From: Nitrospirota bacterium
GTDB taxonomy: Bacteria > Nitrospirota > Thermodesulfovibrionia > Thermodesulfovibrionales > UBA6898
Length of the DNA: 35,324 bases
NCBI GenBank assembly: GCA_004321925.1
Contig: SCQH01000046.1
Span: 1-35,324, forward strand
Reading direction: 5' to 3'
The notes below the pieces were generated by a model that searched no databases, was not told the DNA's origin, and saw only the letters and a program-made list of their open reading frames with translations. The first letter of the stretch is position 1; the number at the start of each line of letters is the position of its first letter. A program made the position numbers and the translations under genes. This document shows positions 17,438 through 25,871 of the stretch, in pieces.

Positions 17438-17725
17438 ATGACAAAATCGGTCCTTATCGAAAAAGTCTCGGAGAAGATCGAGGGTCTGACCAGAAATCAG
17501 ACCGAGATCGTTGTGGACACCGTGTTTGACAGCATCAAGCATTCCCTGCTGACCGGTGACAAGATCGAGATCAGGGGGTTCGGGAACTTCAGGCTGAAGA
17601 CGCGCGGTCCGCGGAAGGCGCGGAATCCCAAAACGGGAGAGAGTGTCGAGGTGAAAGGCAAAAAGGTGCTCTATTTCAAGGTGGGCAAGGGGCTGAAAGA
17701 GGCGCTCAACCCTGAGCAGGCCTGA
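17438..17725 (+). CDS. ihfB: IHF/HU family DNA-bending protein (IHF beta-like)
   Basis: This 95-residue protein shows the family signature IEIRGFGNFRLKTRGPRKARNPKTG, including the conserved arm-tip proline that intercalates into DNA. Location after rpsA matches ihfB in many Gram-negative bacteria, which favours IHF beta over HU. A homodimeric HU-like role cannot be excluded because no ihfA is in the window. AAGGAGGAAGC precedes the ATG. It is the last gene of the long operon. Confidence 0.88.
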   Translation: MTKSVLIEKVSEKIEGLTRNQTEIVVDTVFDSIKHSLLTGDKIEIRGFGNFRLKTRGPRKARNPKTGESVEVKGKKVLYFKVGKGLKEALNPEQA

Positions 17726-17735
17726 CAAAAAGACA

Positions 17736-17805
17736 ATTTTGAATTCTTAATTCTTAATTTTGAATTGATGTATCACAGAAATTCATAATTCAACATTAAG
17801 GATCA
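17736..17805. repeat. AT-rich intergenic repeat with candidate promoter
   Basis: GAATTCTTAATTCTTAATTTTGAATT contains overlapping copies of AATTCTTA and two TTGAATT. An inverted partner, AATTCAA, follows near 17787. Within it, TTGAAT (17760-17765) and CATAAT (17784-17789) are 18 bases apart and could drive the downstream secreted-protein gene. This is an AT-rich island between GC-rich genes and may be a dispersed repeat; other copies could not be seen in this window. Confidence 0.4.
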
Positions 17806-17858
17806 TCCTTTTAAAGCCGGCGGGTCACCGGTATTTCTGATTTTCTAAGGAGATCGTT

Positions 17859-18482
17859 ATGTGCAAAAAAGTAGTCCTGCAAGTATTCAGTATCCTTGTC
17901 CTGTCGGTCTTTTCCCTGCCGGTATCCGGTGCGGACCTTGGGGCGTTCAGGAACTATTCCGCTGATATGGAGACCATCTCTCCTCAGGGTACCTTTACCT
18001 CCAGGATATTCACAAAAGACAAAAAAATGAGAATGGAGAGCAGCGCGCAGGGGCATAGTTCGATCACGATCATGCGGCCGGACAAAAAGGTCATCTGGAT
18101 GCTGATGCCCGACAGCAAGACCTATATGGAAATGCCTCTCGATCTGAGCAGGCAGGATATGCAGTCCCTGCTCAATGACCCGAACGTCAAGGTGGACAAG
18201 GAGTCGCTGGGCAGTGAGGTGGTTGACCGGCATCCGGCAAAGAAATATCACATCACGATGACCACCAATGGCAAGAAGGAGAAGTCCGGTTATATATGGG
18301 AAGCTACTGACCTGGGCAACCTCCCGGTGAAATACCAGAGTGAGGACCTGAAGATAACGACCATCTGGAAGAACGTTAAAACAGGTGTGGTCGCTGATTC
18401 GGTCTTTGAACTTCCTGCCGGATACAATAAGATGGATACGGGCGGTATGGGCGGCGGAGCGGCCAGACGGTCGAAGAAATAG
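17859..18482 (+). CDS. Exported protein, DUF4412/LolA-like
   Basis: This 207-residue protein has a signal peptide (hydrophobic residues about 5-22, cleavage likely after VSGA). The mature part is predicted as antiparallel beta strands. It includes FTSRIFTKDKKMRMES, a strand with KVIWMLMPDSKTYMEM, and HPAKKYHITMTTNGK. This layout is typical of DUF4412 and outer-membrane lipoprotein carrier-like proteins. There is no lipobox cysteine. The C-terminus is a Gly/Met-rich then basic tail. The exact ligand is unknown; relatives are thought to bind lipid-like molecules in the periplasm. AAGGAG precedes the ATG, and a strong terminator follows. Confidence 0.65.
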   Translation: MCKKVVLQVFSILVLSVFSLPVSGADLGAFRNYSADMETISPQGTFTSRIFTKDKKMRMESSAQGHSSITIMRPDKKVIWMLMPDSKTYMEMPLDLSRQDMQSLLNDPNVKVDKESLGSEVVDRHPAKKYHITMTTNGKKEKSGYIWEATDLGNLPVKYQSEDLKITTIWKNVKTGVVADSVFELPAGYNKMDTGGMGGGAARRSKK

Positions 18483-18518
18483 ACCTTTACCCCGTAAAGT
18501 TCGCTCCGGAAAAGAACG

Positions 18519-18557
18519 GGGCGGGTGCCGGTGATCGGCACCCGCCCTTTTTATTTT
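18519..18557 (+). terminator. Strong intrinsic terminator
   Basis: A perfect 12-bp stem, GGGCGGGTGCCG (18519-18530) with 18536-18547, around GTGAT is followed by TTTTTATTTT. It ends the DUF4412-like gene and touches the stop codon of the convergent bioD. Confidence 0.93.
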
Positions 18558-19260
18558 AAAGGTACTTTTTCAGCAGCCCGATATCAAAATTCTTTCTGCC
18601 GGACTTCTCCAAGGCTTCTTCGCCTATCTCCTTCATGTAGGGGAAGGTCCCGATGACCGGGACAGGGCATATCTGTGAAAGCAGCTTCGGGTTGGTCTTT
18701 TCCGCAAGGCTGTTCTCAGGCTGCAGACTGTAGTTGATCACCAGGCCGGCAATGTCCAGTCCCCGGCCCAGGGCATACTCAACGGTCAGCATGATATGGT
18801 TTATTGCCCCGAGACCCGGCTTTGCAACAACGATCAGCGGAAGGCCGAGTTCCTCAGCAAGGTCGACGACGAAGTAATTCTTTTTGAGGGGGACGAGAAG
18901 GCCTCCGGCACCTTCAACGATGAGGGCATCATATTTTTGAGAAAGCCTCGAAAAGGCATTGCGGATCGCCGCGAGGTTGATCTTTTTCACCTCCAGTTCA
19001 GAGGCAGGCAGCGGGGCAAGAGGCGTTTCGAAACAGCAGGGGGTCACGTCAGACAGCTGATCGTCCATCCGGGCCGCCTGCCTCAGGAACATCCCGTCAA
19101 AGGGGAGGAGCACCTTGCCTTCCCTGCCGCATCCGGTCTCGACCGGCTTCATGCCGCCGGTCTTCAGACCAAGGAGAGACAGGGTCCTTATCAGTGCAGC
19201 GGAAACGGTCGTCTTTCCGACACCGGTGTCTGTTCCCGTTATGAAAAAACCCTTCGTCAT
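18556..19260 (-). CDS. bioD: Dethiobiotin synthetase
   Basis: It closes the ureido ring of dethiobiotin from 7,8-diaminopelargonate, CO2 and ATP, the penultimate biotin step. The 234 residues start with the P-loop ITGTDTGVGKTTVSAAL (residues 7-23). GGMKPVETGC (Lys37 in the substrate site) and VEGAGGLLVPL follow. AAGGAG precedes the ATG. Other bio genes are absent from the window. It follows the SDR gene by 26 bases and is likely co-transcribed. Confidence 0.95.
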   Translation of the reverse strand: MTKGFFITGTDTGVGKTTVSAALIRTLSLLGLKTGGMKPVETGCGREGKVLLPFDGMFLRQAARMDDQLSDVTPCCFETPLAPLPASELEVKKINLAAIRNAFSRLSQKYDALIVEGAGGLLVPLKKNYFVVDLAEELGLPLIVVAKPGLGAINHIMLTVEYALGRGLDIAGLVINYSLQPENSLAEKTNPKLLSQICPVPVIGTFPYMKEIGEEALEKSGRKNFDIGLLKKYL

Positions 19261-19286
19261 ATCTTCTCCTTATGGCCGGCCGGGGC

Positions 19287-20003
19287 TCACCCTATCCGGC
19301 TGTCCAGACTGAATATCTGGCCGGTTATCGTCTCCGTGCCTGCCAGGAATACGACAAAATCAGCGATCTCCTGATCACTCGATAGTGTCTTAAGCAGGCT
19401 CTGCTCCTGTGCGTCCCTCTGCGCACTGCCGGCCTGAGACCCCATGTCCGTTGCGAGATATCCAGGCATGATGCCGTTCACCCGTATATTGCCTGCAGCA
19501 AGCTCCCGTGCTGCGGTCAGCGTCAGACCGAGCAGCCCGGCCTTGGACGCGCTGTAGGCAGGCTGTCCTGCCTTCCCCCTGAGGCCTGAGCGGGAGGCGA
19601 TGTTCATGATATGTCCTCCTCCAGATTGTATCACAAGAGGCGACATTGTCCCAATGATATTAAAACATCCGGTCAGGTTCGTTCCTATGATCAGGTCCCA
19701 TTCCTTCCCGGACTGCCGCAACAGCAGGTTGTCTTTTGATATTCCGGCATTGTTGATGACAAGGTCAAGGCGTCCATAGCGGGTCATGATCTCATTGGCC
19801 ATGGCACGGACCTGCCCGCGGTCACTGACGTCTGCCCTGAGCGCACAGGCGTTCCCCCCGGCCAGACGGGCCACGTCCTCTGCCTCTGCCTCGGCTGAAC
19901 AGTAGTTGATGATCACCGTATAGCTGCAGCGGGCCAGCCTTAGTGCAAGCGTCCTGCCGAGACCGCGCGAGGCCCCGGTTATCAGAGCGACCTTCATTTC
20001 CAT
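19287..20003 (-). CDS. Classical short-chain dehydrogenase, FabG-like
   Basis: This 238-residue SDR has TGASRGLG (9-16), NNAG (84-87) and the active-site Tyr150/Lys154 in YSASK, with the partner Ser in IASRSG. It also carries PGYLATDMG, common in 3-oxoacyl-ACP reductases. Placed before bioD it may act on a pimeloyl-chain intermediate of biotin synthesis, or be a general ketoreductase; context alone supports the former. An in-frame ATG at 19997 is an alternative start. The possible extended -10 directly upstream leaves almost no 5' leader. Confidence 0.82.
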   Translation of the reverse strand: MEMKVALITGASRGLGRTLALRLARCSYTVIINYCSAEAEAEDVARLAGGNACALRADVSDRGQVRAMANEIMTRYGRLDLVINNAGISKDNLLLRQSGKEWDLIIGTNLTGCFNIIGTMSPLVIQSGGGHIMNIASRSGLRGKAGQPAYSASKAGLLGLTLTAARELAAGNIRVNGIMPGYLATDMGSQAGSAQRDAQEQSLLKTLSSDQEIADFVVFLAGTETITGQIFSLDSRIG

Positions 20004-20012
20004 GATGGTGTT

Positions 20013-20021
20013 ATTGTATCA
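20013..20021 (-). promoter_or_regulatory. Candidate extended -10 promoter for SDR-bioD
   Basis: On the minus strand TGATACAAT matches the extended -10 form TGnTATAAT with one mismatch. It sits 10 bases before the SDR start codon, which would give a near-leaderless transcript. No good -35 is seen. Low confidence. Confidence 0.35.
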
Positions 20022-20076
20022 GATTGGATAACCGGCGCGGACCTTTGCTCGGGGGTTCGTTATTCCCGGCGAAATC

Positions 20077-20085
20077 TGGTAAAAT
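20077..20085 (+). promoter_or_regulatory. Candidate extended -10 promoter for the HEAT-repeat gene
   Basis: TGGTAAAAT (20077-20085) fits an extended -10 and lies 34 bases before the chosen ATG. No recognisable -35 box accompanies it. Confidence 0.35.
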
Positions 20086-20118
20086 AGAAAAAAAGCAGTA
20101 AAAGTGAAAGAGGGGATA

Positions 20119-20592
20119 ATGGGGTTCGAAAAAATGATCGAGGAATTAAAAAAGGGCAGTGGGTTGGGAAGGGCACGCGCTGCAGTGGAATTGGGGAAGC
20201 TGAAGGACGCCCGCGCTATCCCGGCGCTCCTGGCTGCGCTTCATGACCAGAATGCCGGGGTGAGGAACAACGCGGCATTCTCCCTGGGTGAACTGGGGGC
20301 TACCGAGGCCTGTCCCCAGCTTGTCACTATGTTGAAGGACCCTGAGGAATGGGTCAGGAAAAGCGCTGCCAAGGCCCTTGGCATGCTCCGGACCCCGGAG
20401 GCCCTGAAGCCGCTTGCCGGGGCGCTGGGTGATCCCTCATCCATGGTCAGAAAGAATGCGGTGCGGAGCATCAGCCAGATCGGCGGGTCTGAGGCCGAAA
20501 GCATTCTGTTTAAGGCTGCCTCGCATCTGGACACAACCGTATCCGGTCTTGCCAAAGATGCCCTGGAGCGTATGAACGGGACAGGCCAATAA
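20119..20592 (+). CDS. HEAT-repeat protein (PBS-lyase HEAT type)
   Basis: This 157-residue protein is built from about four ~31-residue helical repeats. Typical repeat phrases are RAAVELGKLKDARAIPALLAAL, RNNAAFSLGELGATEACPQLV and RKSAAKALGMLRTPEALKPL. Such repeats form a scaffold for protein contacts; no enzyme motif is present. ATG 20119 with GAGGGG just upstream is favoured over GTG 20104. It ends 13 bases from the convergent glutamate synthase operon. The partner is unknown. Confidence 0.82.
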   Translation: MGFEKMIEELKKGSGLGRARAAVELGKLKDARAIPALLAALHDQNAGVRNNAAFSLGELGATEACPQLVTMLKDPEEWVRKSAAKALGMLRTPEALKPLAGALGDPSSMVRKNAVRSISQIGGSEAESILFKAASHLDTTVSGLAKDALERMNGTGQ

Positions 20593-20605
20593 GCCGGTTA
20601 CGCCC

Positions 20606-23029
20606 TTAAATATTCTCTACCATCTCCCAGACGCCGCAGGGGCATATCCCGGCGCAGAAGCCGCAGCCGATGCATTTGGTATCGTCGACCACATATTCAT
20701 ATCCGCCGCCTTCACGTTCTATCCTGCTGATGGCGCCCCAGTAACAGGTGGCCTCGCACATATGGCAGTCCCTGCATGAGGCGCAGGACATGCATTTGTT
20801 CGCCTCCCGCTCAGGACTGAAGTCCCCGGTGCAGACGTCATAATACTCTTTTTTGATCCTCTCATACGGGATCATCTGCTTCACCTCGGGATTCCGGGGC
20901 GCATGCATCAGCTGGTAATGCACGGTCTCGGCCGTCAGTCTCCCCTGGCCGATCGCATGGGTGACCAGCCCGAGGCCGGTCACATCCCCGATCGCAAAGA
21001 CCTTCACGTCCGAGGTCTGGAAGATATCGTTGACCGCTATCCAGCCTCTTTCCGTATGGACGGAGGGGGGCAGAAGATCGAGTACCGGTACATCGCCGAT
21101 AGAGATGATGACCAGGTCGGCCTCAAGCGATGACCCGTCCTTGAAATAGATCTTCTTCTCTTCTTTGCTGTACCGCTCGGTGATCCTCGGCCAGAGGATC
21201 TGCGTCCCCTTTGCCGTTGCCGTATCAACCTCTTTGCCAAAGGCAGCCGGTTTCTGGATGTCGACCGCTATGACCGACGCGGCCCCGAAGTTGTAGGCCT
21301 CGGAAGCAACGTCCATCCCGACGTTGCCTGAGCCGATGACCACAACTTTTTTGCCCTTCAGGTCATGGACCGTTCCTGCGTTCGTTGCCTTGAGAAAATC
21401 ATACGCTGAGGTTGCATCTTCCGACCCGGGGAAGGGGATGATCCGCGGCTTCTGAGCGCCGATGGCTATGACGACGATCTCATGGTCCTTATAGATCTCG
21501 CTGAATTTTGTCTTGTCTATCGCCGCATTGAGGTGGACCTTCACCCCGAGCTCCGCGAACCGGGAGAGCTCTTTTTCGAGTATCTGATGCGGCAGGCGCT
21601 CACGCGGGATACAGTGTTCGATCTTGCCGCCGAGCTTGCCGGTCGCTTCGTAAAGGTCTACCGCATGTCCCTTGAGGGCAAGCTGCCAGGCAGTGCTGAG
21701 GCCTCCGGGTCCGCCGCCGATGACCGCTATCGTATGTCCGGTTGCCTTCTCCTTCTTCGGGGCAGGCAGCTCAAGGGCGAGGCTGCCGAGCTTGTCGATC
21801 TGCAGCGGCTTGTCAAGCTGTCCCCTGGTGCAGCTCATCATGCAGGGGTTCGGGCATATCTGGCCGCAGACCGTCGCCGGCAGAGGGCTGTACTTAAGGA
21901 CGAGCTCAAGCGATTCCTGCAGGAGTCCCTGCCGGATCAGGCTTGCCCTTTTATGCGAGGGTATCTGCGAGGGACAGGCATAGGCGCAGGGCGGTGCGAA
22001 CTTCTCGTTTGCCCATAACGGTTTGTTGCGCCTCTCCTTCCCCGTCGTGATATAGGGGAGAATGGTCTGATCATGGTCCAGGTATTCGGCAAAGATGCCT
22101 CCCTGTCCCGTCTCCTTTTCCCAGTGGTTCTTCCTGAAATCGGTCGTGCTCATCTTGAACCATTTGCGCGACCTCTTTTCCTGGGGAGTATAGGCCATTA
22201 ATTTTTTCCAGTCGCTGCTGGCCCTGGTCAGCTCCTCGTAATAGGAGATGCGGTCGATCGCCTCGAGATAGGGCCTCATATTCGTTTTCAGCCAGTCCCA
22301 GTCCTGCTCGGTCAGGTCAAGGAGCTTGACGTCCTTGTCGCTATACCCCTGGATGGGGCCGCGGAAATAGATCGCTCCGCCGACCATCCCGACGCACGGC
22401 CTGTAGCCCAGGATATTTTCGGGGTTCCTCGGGTTGACGCCGCAGACAACGGCAATGCCGCCGGCCTTGAATTCAGCGAACGAGTCACCCACATTCCTGA
22501 AATACCAGGATTGAGGGGGCTCAAACCGGGGGTTCTGCTTGGTCATGGTATCACAGCGGGCACCACCGCTGCCCTGGACATACAGCAGACCCTGGGCTGC
22601 GGCATTGAAGGCACCGTTCGTCACGTCTCCGAGCACGGTTATCTTTGCCCCGCAATTGATCCAGCCCGCATCGTCAGAGGCGCTGTTCTTGACGATGACC
22701 TCGGTGCCGGGCATGCCCATGCTTCCGACCCTCTGGCCGGCCGGACCCTCGATCGTTATCCTGACCGTCCCTTCCCTGGGCCATATGCGGCCGCCGATGC
22801 CGTGCTGTCCGTTTGCGATAATATGCAGCTCGCGCGCCCCGTTCTGTACAGCATCCTGGATCTGCTCCTCCAGGATGCGCGAAGGGACCCTCTGGCCCCT
22901 GACGCTGCCCTTTAAGACGGTGACCGATGATCCCGGCGCAGCGGACAGAGGTTTATTTATCTTCCCGGCAGTTTTCTTTGCTCTCTGCTCTTTGCTCTTT
23001 GCTGTCTTTATCTCGTTCTTAGCACGCAT
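20606..23029 (-). CDS. Glutamate synthase fusion: GXGXG domain, GltD-like NAD(P)H oxidoreductase, 2x4Fe-4S ferredoxin
   Basis: The third gene of a split glutamate synthase (807 residues). Residues 40-265 are the GXGXG beta-helix domain that is the C-terminal part of ordinary GltB. Residues 340-410 hold cysteine motifs of the GltD N-terminus. Residues 430-710 are the FAD/NAD(P)H module, with VIGGGPGGLST (437-446), VVIGSGNVGMDVA (563-575) and FAIGDVTGLG (678-687). Residues 746-800 carry two 4Fe-4S clusters (CRDCHMCEATC and CIGCGFCAGICP). The protein should take electrons from NAD(P)H or ferredoxin and pass them to the FMN subunit. ATG 23029 overlaps the upstream gene; GGGGAT lies before it. A heptamer repeat encodes part of residues 9-18. 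Confidence 0.9.
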   Translation of the reverse strand: MRAKNEIKTAKSKEQRAKKTAGKINKPLSAAPGSSVTVLKGSVRGQRVPSRILEEQIQDAVQNGARELHIIANGQHGIGGRIWPREGTVRITIEGPAGQRVGSMGMPGTEVIVKNSASDDAGWINCGAKITVLGDVTNGAFNAAAQGLLYVQGSGGARCDTMTKQNPRFEPPQSWYFRNVGDSFAEFKAGGIAVVCGVNPRNPENILGYRPCVGMVGGAIYFRGPIQGYSDKDVKLLDLTEQDWDWLKTNMRPYLEAIDRISYYEELTRASSDWKKLMAYTPQEKRSRKWFKMSTTDFRKNHWEKETGQGGIFAEYLDHDQTILPYITTGKERRNKPLWANEKFAPPCAYACPSQIPSHKRASLIRQGLLQESLELVLKYSPLPATVCGQICPNPCMMSCTRGQLDKPLQIDKLGSLALELPAPKKEKATGHTIAVIGGGPGGLSTAWQLALKGHAVDLYEATGKLGGKIEHCIPRERLPHQILEKELSRFAELGVKVHLNAAIDKTKFSEIYKDHEIVVIAIGAQKPRIIPFPGSEDATSAYDFLKATNAGTVHDLKGKKVVVIGSGNVGMDVASEAYNFGAASVIAVDIQKPAAFGKEVDTATAKGTQILWPRITERYSKEEKKIYFKDGSSLEADLVIISIGDVPVLDLLPPSVHTERGWIAVNDIFQTSDVKVFAIGDVTGLGLVTHAIGQGRLTAETVHYQLMHAPRNPEVKQMIPYERIKKEYYDVCTGDFSPEREANKCMSCASCRDCHMCEATCYWGAISRIEREGGGYEYVVDDTKCIGCGFCAGICPCGVWEMVENI
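22976..23003 (-). repeat. Heptanucleotide repeat (AGCAAAG)4 inside a coding region
   Basis: Four 7-base units on the minus strand (AGCAAAG twice, AGCAGAG, AGCAAAG) begin 27 bases after the start codon of the glutamate synthase fusion gene. They encode the Lys/Glu/Gln-rich residues 9-18. The same motif lies at 294-321. Because 7 is not a multiple of 3, a gain or loss of one unit would shift the frame. Slippage is not shown, only possible. Confidence 0.75.
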
Positions 23030-24680
23030 AGCTTATCCCCAGCCTCTCTGCCATTGCCTTGTCATCAATGCTCAGGCCGTCAGACATCCCGATCGGCAGT
23101 TCAGTGCTCCGGCCCATTGGGGCGAAGATCTTCTTGAGCTCGGTATCTGCCGATTTAAAGACCTCCACGACCCTTTCGGCAACCTTGTCGGGGTCCAGTC
23201 TCCGGTAGAGCTTCGGGTCCTGTGTGGTGATGCCCCTCGGGCACTGGCCGGTGTTGCAGAGGTTGCAGCGGTTATTTTCGTCACCGAAGCAGTCCGAAGC
23301 AGTCTGCATGATGTATTTGCCGATCGAAACAGCTGAAGCGCCGAGCATGATCAGCGCAGCGGCATTGGCTGCGAGATTCCCTTTTTTCCCGACACCGCCG
23401 GCCGCAATGAGAGGGAGCTCGTTCTGTTTGCCCTGCTTCACGAGGTCCAGGTAACATTCCCTCAGGTTCGAGGCGATCGGATGTCCCATCTTGTCCATCG
23501 AGACGTTATAGGCTGCGCCGGTCCCGCCGTCTTCGCCGTCGATGCTCAGGGCTGCGGCATAGGGGTTCCTGGCGAGGTTGTTGAGCACGGCACGCGCGGT
23601 CTTTGATCCCGAGATCTTCGGATAGACCGGCACCCTGAAGCCCCAGGCCATCGACATGGACTGGATCATCTTGGCGACCGCTTCCTCGATAGAATATTTT
23701 GTCTGGTGCGTCGGCGGGGACGCAAGGTCGACCATCTGCGGCACGCCGCGGATCTTCGCAATGAGCTTCAGCACCTTCTGCGCCATAAGGAGCCCGCCGT
23801 CACCGGGCTTGGCCCCCTGGCCGTACTTGATCTCGATGGCCGCAGGGTCTTCGATCATATGCGGGAGAGCATGGATGATCTCGTCCCACCCGAAATAGCC
23901 TGAGGCGATCTGGATAATGAAATACTTGAGGTATTTAGAGCGTAAAAGACGCGGCGGCATACCGCCTTCGCCGGAGCACATCACGACCGGCATTCCCTCT
24001 ACCTCGTTAAGATAGGCAACCCCCATGGCGAGGCCTTCCCACATCGGCGGGGAAAGCGCACCAATGGACATGCTGCCGATCATGATAGGGTAGATCTCCC
24101 TGACCGGCGGGACAAAGATATTGTTCCTGGCGTCGATCCCGAGTTTCCCGTTGACGACGCTCAGCGGCATGGCTTCAGGCGCAAGGACCCTTCCCAGCAG
24201 GGTCCTGATGCGGAACTCATGCCTGCCGGCGTCGAGGGCAGGGTCGGTGAGCATCGATATCCTGGTGAACTTCAGCCTGTCGAGGGTCGAGATCGACGGA
24301 TCGTTCCTTCTGCCTCCGCGCTTGTAGCCGTCGCCGCCCTTGTTCTTGTAATGCAGGAGCTTGTTGGCCGGGTTGAACTCCGGCTCGATCGCCTCGTTCG
24401 GGCAGACGAGCGCACAGGTCCCGCAGCCGGTGCAGTAGCGCTCCATGTTCGTGACCTGCTCGACCACCTGGACGGTCCTCCGGGTCGATCCGGGCGTCGG
24501 GATGGGGCCCTCTGAATGAACGGACCTCATGACCTTCACCGACGGTACGATCGCCTTGACCGGGCAGACCGCCGTACACCTGCCGCAGCGCTTGCAGCGG
24601 TCGTCCCTCCAGCGGATTATATAGGGGAACTCTCTGAGCGAGAGCTTATGATTATGGTCTAACCGTGAAGCTGGTTCCAT
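23019..24680 (-). CDS. Glutamate synthase FMN-binding subunit with N-terminal Fe-S domain
   Basis: The 553-residue synthase subunit turns 2-oxoglutarate plus ammonia into glutamate. Two 4Fe-4S ferredoxin motifs lie at the N-terminus (Cys29/32/35/39 and Cys83/86/89/93). An FMN-binding TIM barrel follows (about 145-520) with GSMSIGALSPPMWEGLAMG, CSGEGGMPPRL, IKYGQGAKPGDGG, DGEDGGTGAA and AAGGVGKKGNLAANAA. The 3Fe-4S site appears as CNLCNTGQCPRGI. This arrangement, without amidotransferase or GXGXG domains, is the archaeal-type split form. It overlaps both neighbours, so the three subunits are translationally coupled. Confidence 0.93.
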   Translation of the reverse strand: MEPASRLDHNHKLSLREFPYIIRWRDDRCKRCGRCTAVCPVKAIVPSVKVMRSVHSEGPIPTPGSTRRTVQVVEQVTNMERYCTGCGTCALVCPNEAIEPEFNPANKLLHYKNKGGDGYKRGGRRNDPSISTLDRLKFTRISMLTDPALDAGRHEFRIRTLLGRVLAPEAMPLSVVNGKLGIDARNNIFVPPVREIYPIMIGSMSIGALSPPMWEGLAMGVAYLNEVEGMPVVMCSGEGGMPPRLLRSKYLKYFIIQIASGYFGWDEIIHALPHMIEDPAAIEIKYGQGAKPGDGGLLMAQKVLKLIAKIRGVPQMVDLASPPTHQTKYSIEEAVAKMIQSMSMAWGFRVPVYPKISGSKTARAVLNNLARNPYAAALSIDGEDGGTGAAYNVSMDKMGHPIASNLRECYLDLVKQGKQNELPLIAAGGVGKKGNLAANAAALIMLGASAVSIGKYIMQTASDCFGDENNRCNLCNTGQCPRGITTQDPKLYRRLDPDKVAERVVEVFKSADTELKKIFAPMGRSTELPIGMSDGLSIDDKAMAERLGISYAC

Positions 24681-25768
24681 ACCTTTACCTCCTGTGCCTG
24701 CGGCGAAATGATGACCATGTCGTACTTCATGGGGTAAAAGTCCTTCTCTCTGTCTCTTTTCGGGACTGCGCTGTCAACGCCGCATTCCTCTGACATGAGC
24801 GCGTATCTTCCTTTGACGCCGCCCACAACGCCGGGCCTCAGCTTCTTGGAGTCCTGGACCATAAAACAGGTGCCGTCAGGGGTGAAGCCGATGACCATGT
24901 TCGGGCCGTCGATGCAGAGGGGCCTCAGAGACTGCTTCATCAGCCGGATAGCGTCCCGGTCCTCCCTCTGTTCTATCTCCGCCGCCTTCAGCGGTGTGAT
25001 CACATCCTTGTAGTACGGCAGCGGAAAGCCGAGCTGCCTGACCGAGTAATGCAGGATGTGGGTGAAGACCTCGCTGTCGCTGTTATATCCCATATAGCCA
25101 GGGAAGCCCCTGCCGGAGAGGAACTCACGGATCGGCACAAAGGCGGTGTTCTCGCCGTTGGTCATCGAGCAGTAGCCCTGTATGAAGAACGGGTGGCAGG
25201 CATAGAGATAGATCGCATAGTTCGTGTTCTGCCTGCCCTGGGCAAGGACCACGCGCGCCGAGAGGCTGTCCTTGTCGAGACCGAAGAACTCGGCCACTTC
25301 AAGCGGATCGCCGACCTCTTTAAGGGTGATAACATCAGGATAAAAGGAAAAGGCGAAGATGGACCCGTCCGGCTCGCCGACCTTTCGTATGCCGAGGCGG
25401 GTATGCATGAGCAGGTCTTCCTTTTCGGGCAGGGACCTGTTTTTGAACGCTGCAGGATAATCATAGGCCCGGGCGAAATAATGGTCGCGGGCAGCGATCC
25501 CTTTGACCGGCTTTATCTTCGGCCTCCACTCATGCTTCAGCGTAAACCCGCGGCTCTTCATGTAGGCATCGAGCGTTTTCTTCCCGTCCTGAGAGCAGAT
25601 GCCCGAAAGGACCGGATATTTCTTGAGCTTCTCGAATTCCCCGCCGAGGTCCTTCAGCGTCAGGCCCAAACCTGAACCGTCGTGCCCTTCCTTCATCGTC
25701 TCAAGGGCCAGGATCGGCTCCAGCGGGGAGATGTAATCTTTGGATGTAATCGCAGCCAGTCTGCACAT
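24659..25768 (-). CDS. Glutamate synthase class II glutamine amidotransferase subunit
   Basis: The 369-residue N-terminal nucleophile amidotransferase releases ammonia from glutamine for the synthase subunit. The start was set at 25768 so that the protein begins Met-Cys-Arg-Leu-Ala; after Met removal Cys becomes the catalytic N-terminal residue, and TGAGG lies 8 bases upstream. A longer version would bury the cysteine and be inactive. Other class II traits are GHDGSGLGLTL near 41 and the MTNGENTAFV segment. It is the first gene of the glt operon, preceded by a promoter and a terminator-like leader hairpin. Confidence 0.9.
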   Translation of the reverse strand: MCRLAAITSKDYISPLEPILALETMKEGHDGSGLGLTLKDLGGEFEKLKKYPVLSGICSQDGKKTLDAYMKSRGFTLKHEWRPKIKPVKGIAARDHYFARAYDYPAAFKNRSLPEKEDLLMHTRLGIRKVGEPDGSIFAFSFYPDVITLKEVGDPLEVAEFFGLDKDSLSARVVLAQGRQNTNYAIYLYACHPFFIQGYCSMTNGENTAFVPIREFLSGRGFPGYMGYNSDSEVFTHILHYSVRQLGFPLPYYKDVITPLKAAEIEQREDRDAIRLMKQSLRPLCIDGPNMVIGFTPDGTCFMVQDSKKLRPGVVGGVKGRYALMSEECGVDSAVPKRDREKDFYPMKYDMVIISPQAQEVKVWNQLHG

Positions 25769-25808
25769 GTCATTAACCTCAAAAAGTATTCTTCCTGCAA
25801 CTACCGGC

Positions 25809-25848
25809 AAAAAAAGCGTCTATACCAATCCTCCGATATCAGACGCTT
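25809..25848 (-). terminator. Leader terminator / attenuator hairpin of the glutamate synthase operon
   Basis: On the minus strand AAGCGTCT (25848-25841) pairs perfectly with AGACGCTT (25821-25814). After one bulged base an inner ATATC/GGTAT stem extends it, leaving an 8-base loop GGAGGATT. A run of seven T (25815-25809) follows. It stands between the promoter (25872-25901) and the first start codon (25768), with no gene upstream on that strand. It therefore looks like a regulated terminator rather than the end of another gene. Confidence 0.7.
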
Positions 25849-25871
25849 GGCCAGTGATAACCAACAGCTTA

